Source of the DNA: an uncultured Caldilineaceae bacterium
GTDB taxonomy: Bacteria; Chloroflexota; Anaerolineae; Caldilineales; Caldilineaceae
NCBI GenBank assembly: GCA_958295915.1
Contig: OY282381.1
Span: forward strand, 4,238,722-4,302,721
DNA: 64,000 nucleotides
Direction of reading: 5' to 3'
In this document: positions 44,973 through 54,130 of the stretch, in pieces
Numbering within the stretch: position 1 is the first letter of the stretch
Layout of the letters: the number at the start of each line of letters is the position of its first letter
Position numbers and translations under genes: made by a program
Notes under the pieces: generated by a model
What the model was told of the DNA's origin: nothing
Seen by the model: the letters and a program-made list of their open reading frames with translations, nothing else
Database searches by the model: none

Positions 44973-45043
44973 GAAAAAAGGAACCGGATGCCACGCTTCC
45001 CCCGATAGTGGCTTCCAACCACAACGTGACAACTCGGTTCCTC
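44973..45043 (-). ncRNA. Candidate small structured RNA with own promoter and terminator
   Basis: On the minus strand about 71 bases fold into nested helices. AGGAACCG (45042-45035) pairs with CGGTTCCT (44986-44979); inside it GTCACG (45030-45025) pairs with CGTGGC (44995-44990), enclosing a GTGG/CCAC hairpin (45022-45019 with 45011-45008). The outer helix runs straight into six T residues (44979-44974), like an intrinsic terminator. A strong promoter lies just upstream. There is no downstream gene on this strand (tyrS is convergent), so it is more likely a trans-acting RNA than a riboswitch. I do not recognise a known family. Confidence 0.42.
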
Positions 45044-45050
45044 ATAATAT

Positions 45051-45079
45051 AGAATAGCATAAACTCCTTTATTTGTAAA
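45051..45079 (-). promoter_or_regulatory. Predicted promoter for the small RNA candidate
   Basis: On the minus strand TTTACA (45079-45074), 17-base spacer, TATTCT (45056-45051). A start near 45043 would give the structured RNA from its first helix. Confidence 0.5.
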
Positions 45080-45148
45080 GGGGGAATTCGGACAAATTTC
45101 GGTCAAATATATTACGAAAAGATGAAGATATGACGATCGGCCCAGTTC

Positions 45149-45176
45149 TTGTGACGGCCAAATGTAGAGGTATAAT
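45149..45176 (+). promoter_or_regulatory. Predicted promoter for fabI
   Basis: TTGTGA (45149-45154), 16-base spacer, TATAAT (45171-45176, perfect consensus), 83 bases before the fabI ATG. Confidence 0.6.
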
Positions 45177-45259
45177 GATCTATATCAAAATCAGCGTCCA
45201 AAAAAGAACGAGAACATCCTGATCGACCAACGATCTCGGATCAACGCAAGGAGTGAGTG

Positions 45260-46042
45260 ATGGGGTCCTATGAAGGGAAACGTGGCCTGATTTTTGGCGT
45301 TGCCAACAAGAATTCAATTGCCTGGGGGATAGCCCAAGCGTTGGCGGAGGAGGGCGCGACGCTCGGATTCAGCTATGCCGGGGAAGCTCTGCAAAAACGG
45401 ATTACACCCTTGGCCAGCAGTATTGGCAGCGATTTTATTGAGGAGTGCGATGTCACAGATGACGCGGCCATCGATGAACTATTCGTAAAGGCCCAAGAGC
45501 GCTTCGGGAGTATCGACTTTCTCGTCCACTCGATCGCATTCGCCCCCAGAGAGGATCTTGGCGGCCGCTTCGTCAATACCAGCCGAGAGGGCTTTCGGCT
45601 TGCTCTGGACATCAGTTGCTACAGCCTTGTCGCGCTGGCAAGGCGCGCAATCCCGCTGATGCCCAATGGCGGCAGCATGCTGGCGATGACCTACTACGGC
45701 GCGGAAAAAGTGACGCCCAACTACAATGTCATGGGCGTGGCCAAAGCAGCTTTGGAAGCCACGATTCGCTATTTGGCCTGGGATCTGGGAAATGATCAGG
45801 TGCGGGTCAATGCGATCAGCGCCGGCCCCATCAAGACCCTGGCTTCAGCCGGCGTCAGCGGCTTTCGCAAAAGCCTCAGCTACGTCGGCTCTGTGGCGCC
45901 GATGGGCAACGTAACCCAGGCGGATGTGGGCAATGCGGCCCGTTTTCTGTTGGGAGATTGGGCGCGCAAGATCACGGGTGAAGTGGTGTATGTGGACGGC
46001 GGCTACAATATCATGGGCGCGCCGGACATGGAGGCTGCCTGA
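45260..46042 (+). CDS. fabI: Enoyl-[acyl-carrier-protein] reductase (NADH)
   Basis: 260 aa from the ATG at 45260, six bases after AAGGAG; an adjacent GTG at 45257 is in frame. The cofactor motif [20 protein letters not shown] and the catalytic Tyr-X6-Lys in [16 protein letters not shown] identify FabI, as does [16 protein letters not shown]. It performs the last reduction of each fatty-acid elongation round in the cytoplasm. It is monocistronic, with its own promoter and a downstream hairpin terminator. Confidence 0.96.
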   Translation: MGSYEGKRGLIFGVANKNSIAWGIAQALAEEGATLGFSYAGEALQKRITPLASSIGSDFIEECDVTDDAAIDELFVKAQERFGSIDFLVHSIAFAPREDLGGRFVNTSREGFRLALDISCYSLVALARRAIPLMPNGGSMLAMTYYGAEKVTPNYNVMGVAKAALEATIRYLAWDLGNDQVRVNAISAGPIKTLASAGVSGFRKSLSYVGSVAPMGNVTQADVGNAARFLLGDWARKITGEVVYVDGGYNIMGAPDMEAA

Positions 46043-46078
46043 GTAGAAGGCGATCTCAGAATACAATCAGAATACAAA

Positions 46079-46107
46079 TGGGTCAGCCCAACCAGCGGGC
46101 TGACCCA
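46079..46107. terminator. Intrinsic-type hairpin between fabI and the tRNA genes
   Basis: TGGGTCAGCCC (46079-46089) pairs perfectly with GGGCTGACCCA (46097-46107) around a seven-base loop. It lies between convergent transcription units and could stop both. The T-tract is weak on the plus strand. Confidence 0.7.
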
Positions 46108-46125
46108 TTCACAACTGTATCTCTG

Positions 46126-46198
46126 CGGGAGCGACGGGATTTGAACCCGCGACCTCCGGCTTGACAGGCCGATATGCTAACCGCTACACCACGCCCCC
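46126..46198 (-). tRNA. tRNA-Asp (GTC)
   Basis: 73 nt cloverleaf: acceptor GGGGGCG pairs with CGCTCCC (one G-U), D-stem GTGT/GCAT, anticodon loop CTGTCAA with anticodon GTC, T-loop TTCGAAT, discriminator G. CCA is not encoded. Confidence 0.95.
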
Positions 46199-46236
46199 AG
46201 ATTTCCATTTGTGGTCCGGCAATCCTTCTGCCGAGG

Positions 46237-46309
46237 CGGGGACGACGGGATTTGAACCCGCGACCTCCGGCTTGACAGGCCGATATGCTAACCGCTACAC
46301 CACGTCCCC
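46237..46309 (-). tRNA. tRNA-Asp (GTC), second copy
   Basis: 73 nt, identical to the neighbouring tRNA from the D-arm to the T-arm but with a different acceptor pairing (GGGGACG with CGTCCCC, all Watson-Crick). It is upstream of the other copy in the same transcript. Confidence 0.95.
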
Positions 46310-46337
46310 ACAGGAAATCATGACAGTCAACCAGTCA

Positions 46338-46366
46338 AGCATACCACTGCCCCGCGCGCTTGTCAA
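46338..46366 (-). promoter_or_regulatory. Promoter of the tRNA-Asp pair
   Basis: On the minus strand TTGACA (46366-46361, perfect), 17-base spacer, TATGCT (46343-46338), 28 bases before the first tRNA. Confidence 0.7.
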
Positions 46367-46402
46367 ATTGAAGAAGAAGGCGCAACGTTTCTGATGTGGC
46401 AC

Positions 46403-47632
46403 TCAATCCCTTGGGGAACGCAGAAGATGAATGCGCCTGCAAACACGCCGCAACATGTCGATAAAGAAAGGGGGCTGTTTCAACTTCCGAGCCCGCAGAA
46501 GATGAATGCGCCTGCGAACACGCCGCAACGGACGTGAGGAGATGGCCGACTTCGGAGCCGGAGTAGCCGTAGCCGAGGCCCTATCTACAACACGGCCCCG
46601 CGCGTTGGCAGAAATTTCCTGGGCCGCGCGTTGACCGTGGCGCAGCGCGTCCTGATAGAAGCTCTTCAGCAGGGCCGGAGTAAGATGTTGACCTTCAACG
46701 GCCCACAACACCACCGCCTGGCCGACCGTCCAGGTGCCGGCGTACGCGACAGCGACTTTGGGCACAATCCCCCACCCTGGAATCAGGCCGATCATGCCGC
46801 GGGCGAGTTGGCGGAATAGAAAGCCGCCACCCAGAACGCCGATGAGTTCACCCAGAAGCTGCTGGGGCGTGCCGGTCTTGCCGGCGACCAGCGCGATCTT
46901 ATAGGCCATCATCATCTGGTTTTTGGTGAGAACGATCGCGTCACCGACGTTGAGGGGAATGTCGAGCATTGGGACCGTTTTCGCCAGACCAGTGGTGAAG
47001 GAGTAGGTAGCATTGGCCTGGGATGTCTCCTGAATGAGCCAGTGGAAGGCAGCCGAACGCAGAGGAGGCAACCGACGGGCCAGGGCCAGGCGCAACCGAG
47101 CGGGAGCGATCTCCAACAGACTGCTGGCTACCCGATCGACCGATTCATCAGACCAATCCTCTATTGCCACCCGTGCCTGTTCCCCCCGCCGGGCAATGGC
47201 TCCATCAGGGCGTTGCGCAGCCGGCCCAGTCACGACTACCAACGACGGAATCGACGCCGCATTCAGTATCCGCTGGAGATCTGTCAGAGCTGGGCTGAGT
47301 TCAAGCTGGGGCGTGACAAGCACGGCGCAATCCACCGACTGCCGGGGCGACAGAGAGGAAGCATCATGCCTGGCAGACGACTGCGGCACAATTGCTCTGC
47401 TATGGGAGCGTATTCCAGAACCGGCGCTGTCAGTGACCGTGATCCAGGGATGGGCGAAAGCCGCGTCAGGAGCGCTCAACCGGCGCGCGGCCTGCGCGGC
47501 ATCCGCTTCCATATCCGCCGCGATCAGCAGATGGAACGGCGCTTCGATTTCCTGCTGAATCTCTGCCAGATTGATCTGGCTGACGATCTGCCAGAGAGAC
47601 CGCAACGGCAATGAACGCGACATCAACCGCAT
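46403..47632 (-). CDS. DUF697 membrane-associated protein with degenerate GTPase-like N-terminus
   Basis: 409 aa. The N-terminal 200 residues follow the order of a small GTPase (hydrophobic strand LLIAADMEADAAQAARRL, then VDCAVLVTPQLELS, then SIPSLVVVTG) but there is no Walker A lysine, so GTP binding is unlikely. Residues about 235-345 are a DUF697-type helical domain (LNVGDAIVLTKNQMMMAYKI, then two hydrophobic segments). The C-terminal tail contains a duplicated basic block (RRVRRRIHLL and RRVCRRIHLL) encoded by a 36-bp repeat. AGGGA precedes the ATG by six bases; it lies nine bases after the threonine aldolase gene. Confidence 0.65.
   Translation of the reverse strand: MRLMSRSLPLRSLWQIVSQINLAEIQQEIEAPFHLLIAADMEADAAQAARRLSAPDAAFAHPWITVTDSAGSGIRSHSRAIVPQSSARHDASSLSPRQSVDCAVLVTPQLELSPALTDLQRILNAASIPSLVVVTGPAAQRPDGAIARRGEQARVAIEDWSDESVDRVASSLLEIAPARLRLALARRLPPLRSAAFHWLIQETSQANATYSFTTGLAKTVPMLDIPLNVGDAIVLTKNQMMMAYKIALVAGKTGTPQQLLGELIGVLGGGFLFRQLARGMIGLIPGWGIVPKVAVAYAGTWTVGQAVVLWAVEGQHLTPALLKSFYQDALRHGQRAAQEISANARGRVVDRASATATPAPKSAISSRPLRRVRRRIHLLRARKLKQPPFFIDMLRRVCRRIHLLRSPRD
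46419..46529 (-). repeat. Direct repeat of 36 bp (family F) at the end of the DUF697 gene
   Basis: CGCAGAAGATGAATGCGCCT occurs at 46419 and 46494, 75 bases apart, each continuing to CACGCCGCAAC. A shorter match, GCGCCTGCGAACACGC, occurs near 60586 in the restriction-modification gene. Confidence 0.75.
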
Positions 47633-47641
47633 TGCCTGTCC

Positions 47642-48718
47642 CTAGACCCGCACGCCATCGCTGTCACTGTCGCCTCTTGACCCGAGAACGCGGGCAAATG
47701 CGTCGATGACGCGCTCAATATCGGCGGCCGTCACATGCAAGTTTGTGACCGCCCGCAAATGCGTGCTGTCGATGGGGTTCAACAGCACGCCCAGCTCTTT
47801 CAGACCGGCAGAAAGCTGCGCCGGTGTCAGATCGTCTCGACGCAATTCGAAGATGACAATATCCGTCTCGACTACAGCCGGATCGATACTGATGCCATCG
47901 AGCTGCGAAATTCCCTGGGCCAGCGTGTGGGCGTTGGCATGATCGTCTGCCAATCGCTCAATCATTTCCGTAATCGCGACAATGCCGGCGGCGGCTATGA
48001 TCCCGGCTTGGCGCATGCCACCGCCCAGGATCTTGCGCATACGCCGCGCCCGCCGGATGAACTCTGGGTCGCCCACGATCACAGAACCAACCGGCGCCCC
48101 CAGTCCCTTGCTCAGACAAAGACTGGCGCTATCCACCTCTTGCAACAGGCGGGCCGGCGCGACGTTCAGGGCTACGGCGGCGTTCCACAGGCGCGCCCCA
48201 TCCACGTGAAGTTTCAGATCGTGCCTGTGAGCGAGCGCGCTCGCCGCGTCCATGTAAGCCACAGACAAGCTGCGTCCACCGCTGCCATTGTGGGTGTTCT
48301 CGAGTGTCAGTAGCCGGGTTCTGGGATAGTGTTCGTCATCGGCGCGGATAGATTCCTCTACCGTCGCCAGATCCAGAGTGCCATCGGGAGCAGTGGGCAC
48401 AGAACGGGGATGAACTCCACCCAGGGCCGCGGCGCCGCCTTGTTCGGATAGAAAGATATGAGCCTGATCGCCCACGATCATTTCGTCGCCCCGGCCGCAA
48501 TGGCTGAGGACCGATACCAGGTTTCCCATTGTGCCGCTGGATACGAGCACGGCAGCTTCCTTTCCCAGCAGTTCCGCGGTCATTGCCTCTAAGCGGTTGA
48601 CGGTCGGGTCTTCACCATAGACATCGTCACCGACCGCAGCTGCGGCCATGGCCCCGCGCATGGCCGCCGTTGGTTGGGTTACAGTATCCGAGCGTAAGTC
48701 GATGATTTTTTCCGTCAA
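47642..48718 (-). CDS. Low-specificity L-threonine aldolase
   Basis: 358 aa from a TTG at 48718 with AAAGG seven bases upstream; the frame extends to 48760 with another TTG. The start [30 protein letters not shown], the PLP region [15 protein letters not shown] and the Schiff-base lysine in [14 protein letters not shown] are diagnostic. It splits threonine or allo-threonine into glycine and acetaldehyde. Confidence 0.93.
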   Translation of the reverse strand: MTEKIIDLRSDTVTQPTAAMRGAMAAAAVGDDVYGEDPTVNRLEAMTAELLGKEAAVLVSSGTMGNLVSVLSHCGRGDEMIVGDQAHIFLSEQGGAAALGGVHPRSVPTAPDGTLDLATVEESIRADDEHYPRTRLLTLENTHNGSGGRSLSVAYMDAASALAHRHDLKLHVDGARLWNAAVALNVAPARLLQEVDSASLCLSKGLGAPVGSVIVGDPEFIRRARRMRKILGGGMRQAGIIAAAGIVAITEMIERLADDHANAHTLAQGISQLDGISIDPAVVETDIVIFELRRDDLTPAQLSAGLKELGVLLNPIDSTHLRAVTNLHVTAADIERVIDAFARVLGSRGDSDSDGVRV

Positions 48719-48789
48719 AACAGTGACCTTTCTGTGTGGCGCGCGGTCCAGTTGTCCCAAGCGTCTTTGATGCGTTTTTTCTTTATGTC

Positions 48790-50619
48790 TCAGGTCGCAT
48801 CCGTCTGCTGATGTTGACCGATATAACCAATGACGACGACCTGTCGGTCCTTATCCCAATCGAAGCCGACCCGTATAGTGTAGCGAGCGTCCTTATTGCT
48901 CCCTGTTCCGATGTGCTCTTTCAGCCAGTGCGTCTTGCCATCGAGTCTGGTCGTATACCATGGCTTGTACCTGTTCATCATCGAGTTGCTCTGATTGCTT
49001 TTGTACTGCCACCCACAGTATTTGAGAATTGACAAATTAAAGTCCGACATACTGATCTCGCCTATACGGGAGTGATAATAGGTCGTCGCCAGCCATTCCA
49101 GCGCGGACCAGACAGCTTTCGGTTTCTCGAAGGGATTGGCTTCGATTTCGGATTTCGAGTTGAGTTGAAATAAGAGTTTGCCAGTAAATTGTTCTCTTGC
49201 AAGTCCGACAGCGGTACCCACATCCTCAATCGGCAAGAATTCGGCTTGGCTAGGGTGCGCCAACTCCTTGCGCACCGACTCATAGGCGATACGCCAGGTT
49301 CTTACAAGTTTCCGGCTCTCGCGCAGTGCGCTCCGTAGCGATTTGATCTCTTGCTTAAGGTCTTGATTCTCTAATTGCAGCGATATGTCATCTTCTTCTG
49401 AAAAAGCGATGTCTGCATCAGTCTGCTCAGGTACAGCGTCGGTGTCCTGAGCAGGTTCAGGTATGGCCTGGGTTTCCGGGCGCCGATCCGCGGAATCTGA
49501 AATCTCATTGCCGGCGACAATCTCATTGCCGGCGACAGTGCTCAGTTCGCCATCACACTCGGCGTTCCGCTCATCAGTTGGCGGTTGTTCGTCAGCGTCT
49601 GTCCCGCGCGCGGGGGCTCCGTCGGAAAGGGAGCCGCCCTGACAGGCGGAAATAAGTTGATCGATATGGTGTAAGGTATCCAGGATACGCCGCTGTAGCT
49701 CTGACCGCTTCGGACCCAGAATCAGCTCTTCGCTTATGACAGGAGCTATTTTATGAAGCGGCCGATACTCGGCCAGCAAGGATTTGAATTCCTTTATCAG
49801 ACGCAGCCCTTCTGGGATAGCGGAATCAGGTGAATGTTGGATTGAACAGCGCAACGATCCCGGAAAACTCGAAGATTGAGCCGTCCAAGCCGCGGACCAT
49901 GAATCTATCTCACATTGGAAAAACGCCAACTCTTCCGGAAACTCGCGCCGAATCGCAGCGACAATCGCGTCCAGGGCGGCCGCTTCTTTTACTGCAATGA
50001 TTTCGGCGACCGATGCGATGAAATCTCTCGCCTGTTCCCACTGTGGCGCATCTGCCGGCACTGCTCTCAAATGTTCGAGCCACTGGGAGAAGAATTCAGC
50101 TTGCATTGCGTTCTCAGTCTCCTGAACGTCATCGCCTGAAGGGTCAGGCATCTTGCCCGACACATAGCACAGCATGAGAGCGACATCATCCTCACAAAAT
50201 TCGCGGTGGCGCGCAACGATTCTCTCTTTTTCGCGTATCCAACTTTCAATATGCCAAGTGCCCGTGAACCGATTTTCAGAAAAGTCCAGCCCCTGCGTAG
50301 ACATCTTCATGTCAGAGAGGTGTCTGGAGACTACGTTATGGAGTTCCGCATGGGACTCCCCCCAAACTCTCAGAACAGCGCCGACAAGCTCGTCTGAGTA
50401 GGCCATAGATTGTGAGATAGGTGTTTGGAGAAGAGCATTGGGCGCACGAAATGAATCTCGGAACCCCTTGATTGTCACGTTGTTACGCACCGCTGATCTG
50501 AACGATCGCCGAACGTCTCCAGACGCTTGCTTCCACGACGTCAAAACACGATCGACAACAGCGGCGTGGTAGTCTTCCCTCATCCATGCGTTGATAGCGA
50601 CCAATGTAGATATCTTCAT
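48790..50619 (-). CDS. Unrecognised 609-aa protein with coiled coil and conserved-looking C-terminal domain
   Basis: 609 aa from the ATG at 50619. I do not recognise the family. The N-terminal 310 residues look helical and charged. A low-complexity acidic linker rich in Glu, Asp, Pro and Gln follows (about 335-420), with the duplicated block [12 protein letters not shown]. Next is a coiled coil (about 425-465, [20 protein letters not shown]), then a globular C-terminus ending [20 protein letters not shown] and GYIGQHQQ. That end resembles beta-hairpin tails of proteins from variable or defence-rich regions, but this is only an impression. Composition seems less GC-rich than its neighbours. 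No membrane segment. Confidence 0.6.
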   Translation of the reverse strand: MKISTLVAINAWMREDYHAAVVDRVLTSWKQASGDVRRSFRSAVRNNVTIKGFRDSFRAPNALLQTPISQSMAYSDELVGAVLRVWGESHAELHNVVSRHLSDMKMSTQGLDFSENRFTGTWHIESWIREKERIVARHREFCEDDVALMLCYVSGKMPDPSGDDVQETENAMQAEFFSQWLEHLRAVPADAPQWEQARDFIASVAEIIAVKEAAALDAIVAAIRREFPEELAFFQCEIDSWSAAWTAQSSSFPGSLRCSIQHSPDSAIPEGLRLIKEFKSLLAEYRPLHKIAPVISEELILGPKRSELQRRILDTLHHIDQLISACQGGSLSDGAPARGTDADEQPPTDERNAECDGELSTVAGNEIVAGNEISDSADRRPETQAIPEPAQDTDAVPEQTDADIAFSEEDDISLQLENQDLKQEIKSLRSALRESRKLVRTWRIAYESVRKELAHPSQAEFLPIEDVGTAVGLAREQFTGKLLFQLNSKSEIEANPFEKPKAVWSALEWLATTYYHSRIGEISMSDFNLSILKYCGWQYKSNQSNSMMNRYKPWYTTRLDGKTHWLKEHIGTGSNKDARYTIRVGFDWDKDRQVVVIGYIGQHQQTDAT

Positions 50620-50804
50620 AGGCAAGCAAGACTACATGCAGATCACTGGCCCTTCCCCAACCAGTATATGGCCCTATTTGGGAATCACAGTTTCTGCGAG
50701 AAAAATCAAAGCCAAAGAAAGGCTAGTCCCCGCGCTATGCAGGGACTAGCCGATGACCGGTCAGAGACAAGAGGCCGGTCCTGGCAGCCACTTTGCAATT
50801 GGGC

Positions 50805-51728
50805 CTACTCCGGTCGGAAGGTGCCAATGATCTGGTCGATCACCGGCTGCTTGGACTGGGCGGCCTCGGCCCGGGTTGCCACGAGTAGAATATAGGCCGC
50901 ATCGTTTGCCCGCAACGCCGTAACGACAATATGGGCGTTGAAACCACCCATGCCGCTGAGATCGGACGTGCCAACCCCCTGTATAGAGGGCAGATTGTTG
51001 GTTGTGCCAATCTCCAGAGTCTGGAGATTAATATCGAACATATCAAACGATCCGATTGCACTGGCAAGCCACTCTTTCACCCGTTCTTGCGATATGTCAT
51101 CGCTGAGCGGCAATACGTAGACGCCCGCCAACGTTGCGATAGGTGGCTGGGCGAAAATGTTCAGTTCCACCGCGAGATGGCCGGCGTTCTGCCCTTCGGG
51201 GGTTTTCAGGAAGTCTTGCAATTGCGCTGCAGTGTCTGGATCGCCAAGCCAGCCCATGATTTGGCCCAATTGGCCGCTCTGCAGGTCAAAGATCAGCCAT
51301 CCACGGGGCACTGCCAGCGAATAGCCGATGCGCTCATTCATGATCGGCGACCAACCCCTTGGGATACTGACAATGGGTTTCGGAGCAGGCTTCTTAGTGG
51401 GCGTCGGTGTCGGCGGCATTGGCGTGTCTGTCGGCGGCATTGGCGTGTCCGTGGGCGGCATTGGCGTGTCTGTGGGCGGGACTGGCGTGTCCGTGGGCGG
51501 GACTGGCGTGTCTGTGGGTGGCATTGGCGTGTCTGTGGGCGGGACTGGCGTGTCCGTGGGCGGCATTGGCGTGTCTGTGGGCGCAGGCGCTGAGCGCCCG
51601 CAGCCTGCTAACGCCAACACCAGCACGATCAGAACGACCCAGTAAGATGGTTGAGCCGGGGAAATCTGGCTCAATCGCTTGACGTGTCGGCCCAACCATC
51701 TGGTCCGTTCAACTGTCGAGATTTGCAT
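50805..51728 (-). CDS. Lipoprotein with TDTP-repeat linker and PsbP/DUF1795-like domain
   Basis: 307 aa; GGAGG lies six bases before the ATG. Hydrophobic signal [15 protein letters not shown] ends in lipobox ALAGC at about residue 43. A linker of about eight PPTDTP(M/V) units follows, then a domain of about 190 residues ([20 protein letters not shown] to [11 protein letters not shown]) with the layout of PsbP-like or DUF1795 stress proteins. It is anchored outside the membrane. It follows the Ser/Thr kinase gene by 22 bases and is probably in its operon. Confidence 0.8.
   Translation of the reverse strand: MQISTVERTRWLGRHVKRLSQISPAQPSYWVVLIVLVLALAGCGRSAPAPTDTPMPPTDTPVPPTDTPMPPTDTPVPPTDTPVPPTDTPMPPTDTPMPPTDTPMPPTPTPTKKPAPKPIVSIPRGWSPIMNERIGYSLAVPRGWLIFDLQSGQLGQIMGWLGDPDTAAQLQDFLKTPEGQNAGHLAVELNIFAQPPIATLAGVYVLPLSDDISQERVKEWLASAIGSFDMFDINLQTLEIGTTNNLPSIQGVGTSDLSGMGGFNAHIVVTALRANDAAYILLVATRAEAAQSKQPVIDQIIGTFRPE
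51413..51590 (-). repeat. 21-bp minisatellite coding for the proline/threonine linker
   Basis: About eight copies of a 21-base unit (for example GGCGTGTCTGTGGGCGGCAT on the plus strand). The unit is a multiple of three, so copy-number change alters linker length without frameshift. Confidence 0.85.
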
Positions 51729-51750
51729 CGTTATCCTCCATGTTGGATAG

Positions 51751-53724
51751 TTAGAGCCGCAGTTGCGACTTCAAAAAAATATATATATCTTGTGTCATGC
51801 TGTTGTGCATGAGCAAACCGCCCTCAAAAGATTGCAGTACGCCGCTTGTCTCCTCTGCCTGGTCGATTGCCCAGCCCAGAGCCTGACGCACAAAAATGCT
51901 TTCGGCCCAGATCTGGCCGATCCCGCGCAGCGGTTGGAAAAGCCCTGCCGCTGGTGGCCGCAGTTCCGGAGCATCGTTGGATTCCTGCATGCCCGGTCGC
52001 CAGTCATGTTCCCGCTGCTCCCACTCCTGGTTGCTGGCGTAGCGAATGTAGACGATGGGTTTATCCTGGCGGCCAAATACCCTTCCGTTTTCAAAATGCT
52101 GGATTTTGTAGGTAACGCTGATTGGCACATCCTTCGGACAACCGAGCTGTCGTCGGGCATTTTCGCTGATGATCTGATTAAATTCAGCGGCGACCACGTA
52201 TTGGCAGGCGGGCTCTTCACTGAGTGCAGGGGGCGGGTCGGTTGCCGTTGGTTCTGGTGTGGCGATCGCGCGCGTGCTCGCGGCTGCTGCCAGGACGCCT
52301 GCCGCCTCTGTTTTCGTGGGCTGCGGCTCGTCGGTTGGCGAAGGGAGCGGACGCGCGGTAGCGTTGGTCGTAATTGCTGCGCTCACCTGCGACGGTCGCC
52401 CCAGCAGAAAGTTTCTGGCGGCGACGCCAATCCCAGCCAGAAGTGCAAAGATAAATACGCCGCCCAAAACTGCGGTCAACAGACGCACCCGCGCGCGCGG
52501 AGATGCCTCCGGTTCAGCAAACGTGGCCCGCTCCTCAGTGATCGGCTCCTCGGGAACAGCCGTCTGAATAAACGCGTCAGGCTGGCTTTCCCCGGCCGGG
52601 ACAATAACCGTTTCTGTATGCGGCTGGGGCGGGGGCAGCCCAATCGACGGCAGAGATACCAGTGTCAGCGTGGAGGTCACCTCGGCGGGGCCGGCCTCTT
52701 GTGGCAGAGTGCGACCAGCGATGGCAGCCAGATCGACGGCCATCTCTCTGGCGCTGGCGTACCGATCCTCGGGCTTCTTTGCCAGGCTGCGGCGGAGAAC
52801 ATCGACCGCTGCCGCTGGGAGGGACCCTAAGAGATCATCCGGTATCGACAGGGGCGCGTACACGTGAGCGTGCAGGATCTGCGTCGTCGTACCGCTAAAA
52901 GGAGCCCGGCCTACCAGGCAACGAAACAGCGCCGCCCCCAGTGAATAGATATCTGCGCGGCCTGTCACCTCCCACCTGCCGACGCACTGTTCCGGCGCCA
53001 TGTACGCCGGCGTCCCAATTGTGCGCCCTACATCTGTCAGCTCCGGCATATCCAGGGCTAGGGCAATGCCGAAATCAGACAGAAGCGGCGCCACCGCAGA
53101 ATCCAGTCGGCTGTCGGGCTCGGCTGGAACGTTCGGGCGCAGCAGAATATTGCTGGGCTTGACATCCCGATGGATAATGCCCTGTTGATGAGCATAGTCC
53201 AAAGCTCTGGCAATTGGAGCGAGGAGATTGCAGCTCTCAGCAACGCGCAAACGCCCGCGCCGCTTCAGCAGTTGAGCCAGGCTTTCGCCTTCGATCAGTT
53301 CCATGGCAATGTAGGCGCTGCCATCATTGGTGGCATCCCCCACCTGCAAAGTCTGGACGATATGGGGGTGTCGTAAACTGGCGACGGTGCGAGCCTCCTG
53401 GCGGAAGCGACTGCGGACTGCCGCATCGGCGCCGGGCAGCAGTATTTTCAGAGCCACGGAGCGGCCCTGGATCTGATCATAGGCTTGGTAGACGCTGGCC
53501 GCGCCGCCACTGCCCAACCGCCCGCCTACCAGATAGCGTCCAATCTGGCGGTCGGTCAAGCGCTCGCTGGCTTGCGGCGGAAAATCCCAGCGTAGATGAC
53601 CGGGGTTCGCAGACCGCTCTCCGGCCCTGGATTCTCTTTTTCGTGGTTCCAGGTCGCGCCCAACAGAGGCGCGCAACCCAACCTTTACAGCCAAGCCGCT
53701 GGAATCCTTCTGCTCAGGCAGCAT
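51751..53724 (-). CDS. Membrane Ser/Thr protein kinase with extracellular C-terminal domain
   Basis: 657 aa. Kinase domain about 62-335: glycine loop [16 protein letters not shown] lysine in ALKILL (K93), catalytic loop HRDVKPSN (185-192), LSDFG (DFG at 217-219) and [11 protein letters not shown] transmembrane helix lies at about 412-438. The outer part, from [20 protein letters not shown], is a sensor-like domain seen in other Chloroflexota kinases. Between the catalytic loop and DFG there is a non-standard insert of about 15 residues ([14 protein letters not shown]). The N-terminal tail is partly encoded by a family A repeat ([13 protein letters not shown]). It is divergent from the FHA regulator. 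Confidence 0.92.
   Translation of the reverse strand: MLPEQKDSSGLAVKVGLRASVGRDLEPRKRESRAGERSANPGHLRWDFPPQASERLTDRQIGRYLVGGRLGSGGAASVYQAYDQIQGRSVALKILLPGADAAVRSRFRQEARTVASLRHPHIVQTLQVGDATNDGSAYIAMELIEGESLAQLLKRRGRLRVAESCNLLAPIARALDYAHQQGIIHRDVKPSNILLRPNVPAEPDSRLDSAVAPLLSDFGIALALDMPELTDVGRTIGTPAYMAPEQCVGRWEVTGRADIYSLGAALFRCLVGRAPFSGTTTQILHAHVYAPLSIPDDLLGSLPAAAVDVLRRSLAKKPEDRYASAREMAVDLAAIAGRTLPQEAGPAEVTSTLTLVSLPSIGLPPPQPHTETVIVPAGESQPDAFIQTAVPEEPITEERATFAEPEASPRARVRLLTAVLGGVFIFALLAGIGVAARNFLLGRPSQVSAAITTNATARPLPSPTDEPQPTKTEAAGVLAAAASTRAIATPEPTATDPPPALSEEPACQYVVAAEFNQIISENARRQLGCPKDVPISVTYKIQHFENGRVFGRQDKPIVYIRYASNQEWEQREHDWRPGMQESNDAPELRPPAAGLFQPLRGIGQIWAESIFVRQALGWAIDQAEETSGVLQSFEGGLLMHNSMTQDIYIFLKSQLRL
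53653..53676 (+). repeat. Family A palindromic repeat (copy 4), inside the kinase gene
   Basis: GTCGCGCCCAACAGAGGCGC, translated on the minus strand within the N-terminal tail before the kinase domain. Confidence 0.7.
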
Positions 53725-53736
53725 ATCTCTTCAGCT

Positions 53737-53757
53737 GGGCAACCATAAGGGTTGCCC
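53737..53757 (+). repeat. Family G hairpin repeat
   Basis: GGGCAACC and GGTTGCCC around a five-base loop, 13 bases upstream of the kinase start codon. Confidence 0.65.
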
Positions 53758-53929
53758 CTACATGCGAAATCATATGGAACCAAAGTATTTTGTCACCGTG
53801 TTTTGTCACCGTGTATCGTTTCTTGAAGAAGATGGAACTAAGAAATCTGAAACGATGTCCCCTTATCGCCGTTCCCCAGTGTATCGACCTGATGTATCGA
53901 CCTGATGCCGGCCGACTTGGGCGCGCGGG

Positions 53930-53959
53930 TTGGAAATCTGTATAGTGCGCACTTATAAT
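53930..53959 (+). promoter_or_regulatory. Predicted promoter of the FHA regulator gene
   Basis: TTGGAA (53930-53935), 18-base spacer, TATAAT (53954-53959). It leaves a leader of about 165 bases before the GTG at 54131. Confidence 0.5.
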
Positions 53960-54130
53960 ACCAAAAAATCGTGAATTGGGAAATAAAAACCGGAACAATG
54001 GACGCACTCTCTCTATCCGTCTGGACCCATAGGGTAACGCAGAAAACCTTTGGCGTAAAGAACCATTTTGGGCCGACGGGAGCGACGCTGGCGACTTTCA
54101 CATTTCATACTTCATGGAGCACAGACGCGC

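Larger units (their letters stand above)
53725..54130. other. Divergent intergenic region between kinase and FHA regulator
   Basis: 406 bases with a family G hairpin (53737-53757), two short direct repeats (TTTTGTCACCGTG near 53789 and 53803; GTATCGACCTGAT near 53881 and 53894) and a promoter for the plus strand. The direct repeats could be regulator sites. No gene seen. Confidence 0.55.

Noticed and set aside
44979..45042. Terminator for tyrS
   Set aside because: The stem has its T-tract only on the minus strand; on the plus strand it is preceded by A residues, so it does not terminate tyrS. It was annotated as a minus-strand RNA candidate instead.
46161..46394. Short plus-strand frame with repeated TGRYANRYTT
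   Set aside because: It is an antisense reading of the two tRNA-Asp genes, a familiar false gene call.
51407..51600. CRISPR-like short repeats
   Set aside because: 21-bp units without spacers that encode a Pro/Thr linker; a minisatellite.
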